DNA of 64,000 bases from Mesorhizobium sp. 131-2-1. GTDB taxonomy: Bacteria; Pseudomonadota; Alphaproteobacteria; Rhizobiales; Rhizobiaceae. Positions within the stretch are counted from its first letter, which is position 1. Each line of letters begins with the position of its first letter. A program made the position numbers and the translations under genes. The stretch covers positions 3,100,501-3,164,500 of the forward strand of contig NZ_AP023247.1 of NCBI RefSeq assembly GCF_016756535.1, given 5' to 3'. This document shows, piece after piece, positions 9,211 through 17,687 of this stretch. Below the pieces are notes generated by a model. That model worked only from the letters and a program-made list of their open reading frames with translations, was not told the origin of the DNA and searched no databases.

Positions 9211-9695
9211 TTACTTCTTCGGTGTCTGAGGTGGCACTAGTGTGACGTAAGGTGTCCTCGGCTCCTTGCCGGGCTCCCGGTAAAACGGGGCCAACTCGCC
9301 GGGTGGTCCGAGTGATTTGATGTAGAGATAAATGGAACGCAAGTCGCTGTCGCTCATGGCCTGGACTTGGTACCAGGGCATCGGCGGCAAATTGACCTTG
9401 TTCTTGAGGTGGTCGACCCATTTGTCCTCGTTAAAGCCCATCGCCGAGTCCCTGAGGTTTGCTGCATAGGTGGTCCCCCATGGACCCTGCCAGCCAATGG
9501 AAGAGCCTTTCAAAGCTTTCTCCGGATCGATTTTCCCATCGGCTTTGCTTCACGGTATCCTTCCGTGTGGCAGAAATGGCAGCCGCCGATGATCGAAATA
9601 TACAAACCGCGTTCGACGGAAGCCTCCTCGGCCGCCAGTAGGGTGGATGGCACGATGCACAGAGCAACGGCCGCACAAAGGTCGATTGTTCGCAT
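9211..9695 (-). pseudogene. c-type cytochrome gene with a single frameshift
   Basis: The first part has a Sec signal peptide (MRTIDLCAAVALCIVPSTLL, ending around AEEA) and the haem-binding motif CHFCH. It breaks after KPMGK; the next frame picks up at once with IDPEKALKGSSIGWQGPWG and runs to a natural end (PPQTPKK). One missing A in an A run near 9535 explains the shift. The intact protein would be a single-haem periplasmic cytochrome of about 150 residues. It may be a true pseudogene or a sequencing error in a homopolymer. Confidence 0.75.
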
Positions 9696-9856
9696 ATTCG
9701 CTGGCTCGCCATGACTGATTGCCACCCATCATACGCGAATTATCAGAGGCGCCTAATATATGCGAACGGCGCGGGACAAGAAGTCGCCTTCCTCGTTGAA
9801 AATGCCGGCCGGATGTCTTTGTGCCCCAATCGCGTTTCCGGCCGGCCTTGATGATA

Positions 9857-9884
9857 GGCCCGCTGCTTGCCCTGGCAGCGGGCC
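9857..9884. repeat. Ten-base perfect hairpin resembling the 8551 hairpin
   Basis: GGCCCGCTGC (9857-9866) pairs with GCAGCGGGCC (9875-9884) over an eight-base loop; TGAT and ATCA outside extend the stem past one bulged A. The core CCGCTGCTTG(C/T)CC is shared with the terminator-like hairpin at 8551-8589. There is no T run. The two may be members of one repeat or RNA family. Confidence 0.45.
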
Positions 9885-9975
9885 ATCACGCTTCGCAGGA
9901 TCGACGAAAACGCGCGCTGTCGTGGCTCACGCGCCGCTCCTGGCAACGCTTGCGCCGTCATATCAGATAAGCCTA

Positions 9976-10149
9976 ATGTATTTGATGATCTGGCCATTGA
10001 GGGGGTGCGTCGGCGCATCTAGGTTGGGCGCTAGCATCGCCGCAGCTTGCGCTTTCGGAATGCCGGTGGCATCGGCACATGACTGGTATGAAAAACAGTG
10101 CTGCCACGACGTGCATTGCGAGCCGATGGCCATGGCGCGGTTCGCGAAA
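9976..10149 (+). pseudogene. Truncated secreted Cys/His-rich protein
   Basis: From ATG 9976 the frame gives a signal peptide (GASIAAACAFGMPVASA) and then HDWYEKQCCHDVHCEPM. The pattern AHxWYxxxCCxxxxC resembles a family of small periplasmic proteins in rhizobia. Shortly after, at about 10150, the frame enters the repeated sequence of a probable insertion-sequence end, so the C-terminus is lost. The native function is unknown. Confidence 0.5.
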
Positions 10150-10200
10150 TGTCAATTCGCTTCCAACCGTGACCCCCTTTTCGCGTCCAATCGCGACCCC
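10150..10200. mobile_element. Probable IS21-like terminal fragment
   Basis: The sequence starts TGTCAATTCGC and then carries two similar blocks, TTCCAACCGTGACCCC and GTCCAATCGCGACCCC. A TG terminus followed by spaced repeats of this kind is typical of IS21-family ends, where IstA binds. No istA or istB gene is present nearby. The assignment rests on pattern memory only. Confidence 0.4.
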
Positions 10201-10217
10201 TCTGGGTGCCCAGGTTT

Positions 10218-10407
10218 GGGCTTATCCGGGTAGTGCATAGGAGGGACCCGCGCCCGGAGCGCAGCGCCCTCGGCGTTGCGCGGAGCGGAGGGCGTGGGAG
10301 GTTCCTGTGCACCCACGCGGGTAAGCCCGGGAGGGGGTCCGGCGGGCCATTCGGTTAACGTGGGGAATCAAACGGCCGCCAGTTATACTGGCGGCCGTCC
10401 CTTTTTT
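10218..10407 (+). ncRNA. Candidate structured RNA: long hairpin plus terminator
   Basis: Positions 10218-10328 fold into one long hairpin. Paired blocks are 10218-10225 with 10321-10328, 10226-10228 with 10318-10320, 10233-10242 with 10303-10312, 10247-10255 with 10290-10298, and 10259-10268 with 10272-10281. Each of the four long blocks contains exactly one non-Watson-Crick pair, and each is G-U if the plus strand is transcribed (C-A on the other strand). This argues for a plus-strand RNA. A perfect terminator follows at 10372-10407. I do not recognise the family; it lacks the conserved core of SRP RNA. Confidence 0.55.
10372..10407 (+). terminator. Strong intrinsic terminator
   Basis: ACGGCCGCCAGT (10372-10383) and ACTGGCGGCCGT (10387-10398) form a perfect 12-base stem with a TAT loop, followed by CC and CTTTTTT. 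It is oriented to end plus-strand transcripts and lies 44 bases after the long hairpin at 10218-10328. Confidence 0.8.
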
Positions 10408-10545
10408 GGATCGTCGCCCCCAGCCCGATCACCAAGTCACGAAATGACGCTTTGGCCGGACCGTCTAGGTACGAGCAGAGATCTGAGATTGGATGGTGCA
10501 TAGTGAATAACCGTAGCCATCAACCGCGTCTCGGAAGTCTGCGGC

Positions 10546-11871
10546 TTATTCAACGACGGCGAAAAGCGACCATTCACCAGGCACCCCCTTTAACGAGTAC
10601 ATGCCTTGGTCAATGAACCCGATCCCCGAGCCGACAACCAGGTCTTTGACCGTATTGGACACCAGGATACTGCCCGGCGACACATTGCTGCAGATGCGTG
10701 ACGCAACATGCACCGCGAGCCCACTCAGATCGGTCTCGCGCCGCTCGCATTCACCGGTATGCAGTCCAGCGCGTATGGTGAGGCCGAGACGCGACAGTTC
10801 CTGTATGATTGCCCGCGCGCACTGGATAGCCCGGGTTGGCCCGGTGAAAGCCAAAACGAAGCCATCGCCCGTGCGGTTGACTTCCTGGCCACCGAAGTTC
10901 TTCAGCTCTCGTCGCACGACACCGTCATGCGCTTGCAGAGCCTCCTTCCATTTGAGGTCTCCGATTGCCGCGAGCTTTTCGGTCGATCCAACAATATCGG
11001 TCACGAGCACGGTCAGGAGGACCCGCTCGGAGGGCGGACTATTTCGGGTTCCAGTCAGGAACTCCTGCACTTCACCTACCAGTCGTTCCTGGTCACCCCA
11101 CCACGGTAAGTGATCGTCGCCGGGAAGCACGACCAACTTAGCGCCTGGAATATGATCGGCAAGATATTGGGCTTCGGGGACAGAATGCCAGCGGTCTCCG
11201 CTGCGATGCAGCACTAGAGTAGGCACCTGAACACTCGGCAAAACACCGCGGATATCGACTTCAAAACTCAGATCGTTGAGCGCTCGAACTGCACCCGGAC
11301 TTGCGGAATAGCGAAGATAGGCGCCGAACCATGAGCGCGCCGCCTCATCCTTTGCCATGCTCGGCGCAGCCTGGTCGAGCTCAAAAGGCTCACCCCAATT
11401 CTCTTCCATGAGCGTGTTCCACGCGTCACGATCCTCTAGCGTTGTGCCCCACGGATAGTCAGGCGCCCAGCTTTGCCTAGCATAGCTCCCGCAGAGAATA
11501 AGCGCGGCTGTACGTTCGGGATGAGTTGCGGCGAACATTGCCGCCATGTAGCCCCCCTCGGACACGCCAAGGAGGGCTGCCCGTTCCGACCCGGCAGCAT
11601 CCATGACCGCCCGGATATCATCCACTCGCTCTTCGAGCGTCGCGGGCCCGACATCTCGATCGGATAGACCCATGCCCCGACGATCGAACCTGACCAAGCG
11701 CGAGAAATTGGCGAGACGCCTGAAGAACCGCGCATAGTCGGGACTTTCCCATGCATACTCCAAATGGGAGACCCAACCTTGCGCATAGACAAGATCGATT
11801 GGCCCGTCACCAAGGACCTGATAGGCGATCGATAGATTGCCGCACTTCGCGTACTGGGTGCGTGGAGCCAT
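10546..11871 (-). CDS. Alpha/beta hydrolase fused to a class III cyclase domain
   Basis: 441 residues in two domains. Residues 1 to about 265 are an alpha/beta hydrolase: IAYQVLGDGPIDLVYAQGW, the strand-turn FDRRGMGLSD and the nucleophile elbow GVSEGG. From about 285 a cyclase homology domain begins (LTVLVTDIVGSTEKLA) and continues with NRTGDGFVLAF, IRAGLHTGE and VHVASRICS. Fusions of this type are known in rhizobia and actinobacteria; the hydrolase is thought to sense or bind a ligand and the cyclase to signal, but this is unproven. The ATG at 11871 is where homology starts; its ribosome binding site is weak. Confidence 0.87.
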   Translation of the reverse strand: MAPRTQYAKCGNLSIAYQVLGDGPIDLVYAQGWVSHLEYAWESPDYARFFRRLANFSRLVRFDRRGMGLSDRDVGPATLEERVDDIRAVMDAAGSERAALLGVSEGGYMAAMFAATHPERTAALILCGSYARQSWAPDYPWGTTLEDRDAWNTLMEENWGEPFELDQAAPSMAKDEAARSWFGAYLRYSASPGAVRALNDLSFEVDIRGVLPSVQVPTLVLHRSGDRWHSVPEAQYLADHIPGAKLVVLPGDDHLPWWGDQERLVGEVQEFLTGTRNSPPSERVLLTVLVTDIVGSTEKLAAIGDLKWKEALQAHDGVVRRELKNFGGQEVNRTGDGFVLAFTGPTRAIQCARAIIQELSRLGLTIRAGLHTGECERRETDLSGLAVHVASRICSNVSPGSILVSNTVKDLVVGSGIGFIDQGMYSLKGVPGEWSLFAVVE

Positions 11872-12844
11872 GGCGGTTCGAATCCCGGAAACGAAGCCAA
11901 TCTCAACCGTGGACTGGAGATATGCGATCAAGCACCGTTGAGCCTGCTTCGGACGCCACAATCAGGCCACCAATGGTAGCACGTGGCCAAGTTCCTAACC
12001 TTAGCAATCTGCATGCGGTTCATGCGTGCGTGAATTGAGGGCCAAAGGTTCCTGTTCTTGCGCTACTCTGATGGTCCGTTTGGTCGATTGCGGTCGAACG
12101 CTTGCCAGCTGGTGACGACGTCGTACTTCAGTTTTTTGTGGCGCTGCCGATAACCCGCCAATCTCAGCGGAGACCCAGAGATCCTTGCCGCCCGGCGTGG
12201 TGGAACGCAGAAATGTTGGCATGCCGGGTCGCCCTGATTTCTTTTCTGGAATCGACCTAGAAAATCTGCCCGTCTACCAGCCTACAAGGTCCCGGTAGAT
12301 GAACAGATCTCGCGGCAAGGAGCAGTTAACTCCCCACATTAGCATGCGCTGGGCGGGCGCCTCGAAGTCGTCGGCCGCCAGCGGGTGGGGCGCAAGGCGA
12401 ACCGCAAGGCGACGCTGCGACGCGCCGCTGACCACTACTGATCGAGTGAAAAATTTGTCCAGACGGCCCGATGCCTCACGGTGGGGGGCCTTCGTTTTGC
12501 AGACTGCGGCCGTCGCTTAATGGTTATGGGACTGCTGGAAGCCGGCCACGTCGTACTGAGAGACGCCCTTCGTGCGGCTGCTCGCCCGCGTAGTGTGTTC
12601 CCGCATTGCCATCGGGGTTGAAGGCCGAGCCCGGAGCTGCACGCGGTTTGTCACCGTGGCGAAATAGAGGTGACGAGCGGCCCAGCAGTCTGTTGGGGTA
12701 TTGTTCGAACTGACCGCCGGGCCTGAGCGGCTTGGGGCTTCTCCGCCGAGTGACATTTGCCGCCCGGCCGAGGCGCGCGCGGACGCTCTCCGGGCGTAAA
12801 GAAGCGGCCGGCCAGAACGCGCGAAGGGTGAAGCCTGCTATATG
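11872..12844. other. Intergenic, no gene supported
   Basis: About 970 bases with only short, mutually overlapping open frames. One plus-strand frame near 12350-12440 ends in GRKANRKATLRRAADHY, which looks protein-like but is too short to assign and has no start. Nothing else is supported. Confidence 0.35.
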
Positions 12845-12895
12845 CCCACAAAGAAAAAGCCCGGCGCGGGGGGGCTCCGGGCTTTTCTTTGTGGG
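12845..12895 (-). terminator. Long, nearly symmetric (bidirectional) terminator
   Basis: The arm at 12845-12864 (CCCACAAAGAAAAAGCCCGG) pairs with 12877-12895 across a GC-rich loop, with one extra A. A/T runs inside both arms allow termination in either direction. It lies 40 bases after the stop of the small minus-strand ORF at 12936-13100, so it probably ends that transcript. Confidence 0.75.
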
Positions 12896-12935
12896 AGAGT
12901 GTCGCTCCATACTCAAAACCGCCTGGGCGACACCG

Positions 12936-13100
12936 TCAGCATATATTAGACTTTGTGAATAATTCGTTGCCGAGAAGGTCCTCTCGGCGTTTGCGGTCCC
13001 CGCGCAGCCAGCGGCCGACGGCACTGGCAAGCATCAGGCCGGCGATTGCGGCTCTGGCGAGTGCGCCAGTCGATGGTCGTCGCTTCGCGTTGCTAGTCAG
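12936..13100 (-). CDS. Small membrane-anchored hypothetical protein (CTG start?)
   Basis: A 54-residue frame with a basic N-terminus (TSNAKRRPSTG), one hydrophobic helix (ALARAAIAGLMLASAVG) and a charged tail (RWLRGDRKRREDLLGNE). GGGAGG lies five bases before a CTG codon at 13100; no in-frame ATG or GTG is present. The strong terminator just downstream supports an expressed minus-strand gene. No homologue is recognised, and the non-standard start keeps confidence low. Confidence 0.4.
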   Translation of the reverse strand: MTSNAKRRPSTGALARAAIAGLMLASAVGRWLRGDRKRREDLLGNELFTKSNIC

Positions 13101-13497
13101 GGTCGCCTCCCGACATGGAGCCCCCGTGGGACCCCGCCGCCGTAGCTGTCGGAGCCCCTGTTTCCGAGCTCATGGCCAAGCTGCGTACACCGCCCGATTC
13201 TAAGTTCCGCCCTGCACCCAATCGAGCGCATGATACGCACTATTTACTTCGTCCAACCCGGCGCCTAGTTCGGCGATCCCTCGCACGCCTCCAATCGGAT
13301 TGGCGAGCAATCACATAAGCGAATGGGCGGCCAGCGTCGTCTTGTAGTAGTTGACTAAAGCCCAAAGTGCTTGGCGCAGATTGCCTCCTCGAATGCAATA
13401 GAGCCAGCGCCACCTTCGCGCGTACGCACAAGCGAAAGGTTGGTCGTTGCCCTTTTTAAAGAATGAACCTCGTTCCTTTACATCGCCGGATGCCTGC

Positions 13498-13600
13498 CAC
13501 CGCGGTCTGGCGAGCCGGGAGCGCGCGTAGCGTACATCGTGCCGAGGGCCACCGCGCCGCCTAAAAGACCATCGGCACGACCAGACCGCCGGGTGTTTTA
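13498..13600 (+). ncRNA. Candidate structured RNA or cruciform with split stem
   Basis: GCGGTCTGG (13502-13510) pairs with CCAGACCGC (13581-13589), and TCGTGCCGA (13537-13545) pairs with TCGGCACGA (13572-13580). The right arms are contiguous, while the left arms are separated by 26 bases, giving an 18-base helix with one large side bulge. CACC (13498-13501) and GGTG beyond 13589 can extend it, and TTTT follows. It lies in a gap (13101-13624) with no gene. Whether it is an RNA or a DNA palindrome is not known. Confidence 0.4.
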
Positions 13601-13624
13601 TGTCAGTGTCGCCAAGTGGACCGG

Positions 13625-14410
13625 CTACAGCGTCACAACTCGCAACTTGGCTGCTTCATAGTCGAATGAAACGCGGTTCCGCCCACGTTGTTTCGCTTCA
13701 AAAAGGCATCGTCCTGCGGTGCGAAGGACATCCTGAGTATCTGCATCATGAGAGATTTCCGCACCACCGATGCTGACCGTCACCTTCACACCGTCTTGTT
13801 GTGCTTTCATCGCAGGAATCCGCTCGATATGACGACGGATGTTCTCCGCAATGGTACTTGCCTGCTCCTTGCGGATGTGGCGCAACAAGACCCCAAACTC
13901 TTCTCCACCAAGGCGCCCAATCAAGTCCCCTGGGCGCGTGGCGTAGACAAGCGCCTTTGCTATCCGAACCAGAGTCTCGTCACCCTTAGAGTGTCCGTGC
14001 TTATCGTTGATTGAAGAGAAGTGATCGGGATCGATCAGGAGGAGTGTGTCGCATTCCCCTTCATCGCGGCTTCTGTCCATCCTTGCCATGAATTCACCGC
14101 GGCTAAGCAGTCCCGTCATCGGGTCATGACTGGTGACGAAGGTGAGCCTGTCATGCGTCTGTGTCAGGGCTGCATGTGACTTCTCCAACTTGTCACATGT
14201 TTCCCGAATCATTTCCGCCTGAGTGAAGATGTAGGCACTCACCGGCATCCCGATGAGGATGGGTATAAAGGTACATTCCACCCAGCTCAGCCAGTCGATA
14301 GGCATCTGCAGCGCAAGCCTGGCCGTAAACGACAAACCGAAGGTCCCGACGACTGCAATTATCGTCACGACCATTGATTTTCCCAGAATACGCTTGGTGC
14401 GCGGCGTCAT
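13625..14410 (-). CDS. Membrane-anchored diguanylate cyclase (GGDEF)
   Basis: 261 residues. Two membrane segments at about 10-35 and 40-65 (VVTIIAVVGTFGLSFTARLA; ECTFIPILIGMPVSAYIF) are followed by a short coiled coil and a GGDEF domain. The active-site motif is GGEEF, and the product-inhibition site RPGD lies exactly five residues before it, so both synthesis of c-di-GMP and feedback control are expected. A local oddity is DPDHFSSINDKHGH, where the family usually has D-x-D-x-F-K. ATG at 14410. Confidence 0.88.
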   Translation of the reverse strand: MTPRTKRILGKSMVVTIIAVVGTFGLSFTARLALQMPIDWLSWVECTFIPILIGMPVSAYIFTQAEMIRETCDKLEKSHAALTQTHDRLTFVTSHDPMTGLLSRGEFMARMDRSRDEGECDTLLLIDPDHFSSINDKHGHSKGDETLVRIAKALVYATRPGDLIGRLGGEEFGVLLRHIRKEQASTIAENIRRHIERIPAMKAQQDGVKVTVSIGGAEISHDADTQDVLRTAGRCLFEAKQRGRNRVSFDYEAAKLRVVTL

Positions 14411-14657
14411 ATTGTCCCTTCAGAGACTGGCGATAGTTCTTTAGACACCGTCGCTGAACAAGCTCTTACGAAGTCCATTAAGATTATTTTGGACTTGAAC
14501 GGCAGGAAGCGAAAGTGCCGCCGATCACGGCCGACACAGCGAGCAAGGTGCCGACAGAGCGGCGCATTTTGGCAACGGTTAAAATTCGAGTTTTTCGAAT
14601 CTGCCGGCGTTAGTTTTCAGATGCTATTCCATGCTGCATGGATGGTGAGCAGTGAAT

Positions 14658-14867
14658 ATGCGTGGCCCAGGTTGGATCAGAGATATGCGGCAGGCTGAAG
14701 CTGAGCAGATGCGGGAGCGAATCGCTCGGCTTGAATGCGAACTTATCAATGCGGCCGCGTCGAAAGGCAAATCCAAGTTGCAAGACATCGGTCACGAGCT
14801 TCAATCGCAGAAGGCGCGGCTAGCACGCCTCGAACAATGCCTAGCGTGGATGCCGAAGCGGCACTGA
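14658..14867 (+). CDS. Small coiled-coil hypothetical protein
   Basis: 69 residues, charged, with heptad-like leucines (RERIARLECELINAA; HELQSQKARLARLEQCL), predicting one long coiled coil. Function unknown. A GTG at 14652 would add two residues; GGTGAG lies upstream. It is divergent from the GGDEF gene. Confidence 0.5.
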   Translation: MRGPGWIRDMRQAEAEQMRERIARLECELINAAASKGKSKLQDIGHELQSQKARLARLEQCLAWMPKRH

Positions 14868-15070
14868 TGTCGCGCCCCATTGGCCCCGGCCCATGTTTCG
14901 GCAGACGCTTGCGAAGAGAGGCTCTGCGCTGGCCCCCCGCAAAATTGTCGCTACTACTTTCGACGGGCGGCGGGCGAGGAGTTTTTTGAGAGGCCAACCC
15001 CTCCATCCGCCGCTTGGAACGTCGTGCAGATGGCGCGCCCTGTACGGGCGCGCACTTACGAGGGCGTAGT

Positions 15071-15499
15071 TTAGTTGCGCGATCGTCGGTCGACCCAAGC
15101 CCCATGAGCAACCAAGCCAAAGGCCTTAGCTGTCCGGCCGCGTAATAGCCAGTCGGAGCGCTGTCCGGTTTGTAAGCCCGACTTTCCGTCACCAAGGTTG
15201 ATGCCGATACGAAACTCGACTTGCGGCCGACCGGTTTGATTTCGCTCGTGCATCGTTCGCTGGATTGCCACGGCGCACTCGACGGCTGCGATAACACTGC
15301 CGAATTCGACCAGCATGCCATCACCCATCTTCTTAACGATGCGGCCATGACTCCGGGCAACGGCCGGATTGAACGTCTCGTCCCAAATCCGCTGCAACGC
15401 GGAATGAGTTCCCGCCTCGTCTGCCTCCATCATTCTTGAGTAGCCAACAACGTCCGTAGCCAAGATGGCGGCGAGTCTACGATTGATTTGCTGCTGCAT
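15071..15499 (-). pseudogene. Truncated class III nucleotide cyclase
   Basis: 142 residues from ATG 15499, which has GGGGGTG upstream. The first hundred are a proper cyclase domain (RRLAAILATDVVGYSRMM; KKMGDGMLVEF; FRIGINLGD). After GINLGD the sequence changes abruptly to an unrelated tail and stops, so the rest of the catalytic domain, including the GDGVN-type motif, is lost. It cannot be active as seen. Confidence 0.7.
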
Positions 15500-16424
15500 C
15501 AGGCGCACCCCCCGCCGCGGCACGCTGAGTGACCATCGGCACTTCTTGAAATTATACCGTAAACACGGCGGGCGCGGAGCAAATCTATGCAGTCTTGAAA
15601 ATCGATCGGATCTCAAGCCGCCCGTTGACTTTGGGAAGGTGGTTTGGCCACGGACGAGGTCGTAGGGCGAACGCGATAGAAGTACCCCTTTCCGGGCGCA
15701 AATAGCCACCGAGCGGCCAAACGGCGACTCGTGGCGCGCGCAAGGTTGACCATTCTAGGATAGACTCTTTTGTGCGCGAACTCTTCGACCGCTCTCGCGA
15801 TGCCGGCAGGCGTTCTCAGGTCGAGTGCACGTGGTAGGTCTACGCGCAACGCAACTCATGGGGCGCAGAGCTGACCTTCGTGCGGGCAGACTTCGACGTC
15901 GGCAGTTGGCGCAAACCACTACCTTCAGCGTGGTCGCTGGCAATGTCTGCTTTCAGGCAGTGGCGAGGCGAACTTGAACGGCCGATATTTGCCGCTACTA
16001 GACATTTTGCATGCCGAAGCGGCACACCTTCAGATACCGTCGCCGCGAACAACGGCGGTAAGGTAGCCGTTTCAGGGCGCTTCCACCCCGATGACGTAAC
16101 GCTGCAGCACCGGCCCGACATTGGCAATGATGTCTTTTGGGTCATGGCCACGACCGGCGGTGTAGTCGCAGCAGACAGCGGCACGTTGCCAATCCCAGCA
16201 ACTGGCTGGCGACGAGCCCGGCGGGTCAACCGGCGCCGCAGGGTTGCCAAACGCCGCAACGACCGGTCTGAACTGATCGGCGAATAACGCGCACCTTCTC
16301 GGCGGCGAATTCGTTCAACGCCGCTGAGCTCACGATGATGACCATGCCGGTGGCGGTGGGCGAGCCCTCCCATGTCCTGAGAAAACGTCTAATGATCGCG
16401 TCACCGATGGAAGCCCGGTCGGTC
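15500..16424. other. Intergenic, no gene supported
   Basis: About 920 bases. Open frames exist on both strands near 15840-16373 but are rich in Arg, Ser and His and show no family pattern; they look like chance frames in GC-rich DNA. The decayed neighbours suggest this is eroded former coding sequence. Confidence 0.35.
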
Positions 16425-16640
16425 ACCCGCGGCCGCGGCCGACGTTGGGCGACGAGGCGTAGGCTTTTTGCGCTCGCCCTCGGTGAACCGTAATTGATCC
16501 CGCTTGAAACCGGCTAACGTGACAGCTGGCGCCCCAGTGCGTGCGACAGCTCCTACAATGGCAGTTCCCCACCCATAGGGCTCGTAGCGCACCGCACCGC
16601 GCACGCACCCGACAGAATACGCCCTGCCAGGTTCTTGCAT
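16425..16640 (-). pseudogene. Frameshifted GFA-family gene remnant
   Basis: ATG 16640 has a strong GGAGGAGG before it and opens GCVRGAVRYEPYG, the GFA start with one Cys replaced by Arg. The following CHC motif appears in another frame (GNCHCRSCRTHWGA), then the first frame resumes with AVTLAGFKRDQLRFTEGE, and the next block (AYASSPNVGRG) is again shifted. Several frameshifts mean it is dead. Confidence 0.7.
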
Positions 16641-16688
16641 GATCACCTCCTCCGTGCACAGCGCACGGTGCCAGCCCTTCGAGAGACC

Positions 16689-17024
16689 TCATACGGCTTG
16701 AGGCCAGATGTTCTGGTTGAGCCGGAACAGGTTCGCCGGATCGTACTTGTTCTTGAGCGCGGCGAGTCGGGCATATTTTTCCGGGCCATAGGCAGCCGCG
16801 ACCCGGTCAGGGCCCTCGTCCGCGGCAGCGCCGAGATAGTTCACATAAACGCCACCCGAAGAATAGGGCGCCATCGCATCCCAAAGACCGCGAACCCACT
16901 GCGGCGCTTGCTGGCGCCAGATGCCATATATCATGCTGGAGCATAAGGTTCCGGATTCGTCATAAAGTTCGACAGACCTGGAGCGGCCCGCTGCCATCTG
17001 CTTTATCGGAAAGTGCCAAAACAT
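16689..17024 (-). pseudogene. C-terminal fragment of a berberine-bridge-type FAD oxidase
   Basis: The last 111 residues match the BBE domain at the end of FAD-linked oxidoreductases: YVNYLGAAADEGPDRVAAAY, YARLAALKNKYDPANLFR and the final NQNIWP. The FAD-binding PCMH domain that should precede it (about 350 residues) is absent. It is a 5' deletion remnant. Confidence 0.75.
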
Positions 17025-17067
17025 ACATTTTCTTCGGCTCCAGTCCTATAACGGATGCCTCCAGAAT

Positions 17068-17607
17068 CTAGGTCAGACCCTGACCGAACAGAGATACGCT
17101 GGTCTGGGCCTTCTTTTCCTCGTCACCCTTCGTTTCGAGCCTCAGGTGAGCTGCAATACCAGCCGTGCCGAGCGGCTGCAGGTTCTGCAAACCGTCGCCT
17201 TCTGGAACCGCGTTCGAAACGTAGTTGACCGCCTGCGCAGCCTGGCCGATCGGGATTGTTGCAATCAGCTTGTTGGTCAGCGTATCGATCGCGGCCATCG
17301 CATCTGCATTTTCAAGGCCTACATAGACGCGTGTACCGTCGCCCGGCGGCCAGATGCCGTGGGGCAGATTGCCGACCGGGATCGTTACGAGCTGCTCGAA
17401 ATCGTCGGTCCGAAAGACTTTGACCTCGTTCGAACCGCCGACCGTTACATAGGCGAAGCTGCCGTTCTTATTGGTCACAAGATTGACGTGGTCTGTGATT
17501 GGCCCCGTATCGATCGTCTTAATCAGATCGAAAGGCGCCTGGGCGTTGAAGACCTGCGTCTTGCCGACATCCTTCAGGGTGAACCAGACCTGCTTGCCGC
17601 CGCCTCA
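17068..17607 (-). pseudogene. C-terminal fragment of a YVTN/NHL-type beta-propeller protein
   Basis: The frame opens after a TGA with GGKQVWFTLKDVGKTQVF, then TGPITDHVNLVTNKNG, FAYVTVGGSNEVKVFRT and IPVGNLPHGIWPPGDGTRVY. These are repeating blades of a YVTN-type beta propeller, as in secreted surface or quinoprotein-like proteins. No start codon or signal peptide precedes it, so the N-terminal blades are deleted. Confidence 0.7.
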
Positions 17608-17687
17608 TCAAGCGGGCAATCGCTCCAAGGTCGGCGCCGGCCTCACGTGGCGCAGGGTCGTCGAACCCTGCACCGACAAGCAACGAC

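Noticed and set aside
11872..11886. GGTTCGAATCCC-like T-loop sequence before the hydrolase-cyclase gene
   Set aside because: No acceptor stem, D-arm or anticodon arm surrounds it, so it is a chance match, not a tRNA.
15840..16373. A 177-codon minus-strand frame and a 135-codon plus-strand frame
   Set aside because: They overlap each other, lack start signals and show no recognisable motif.
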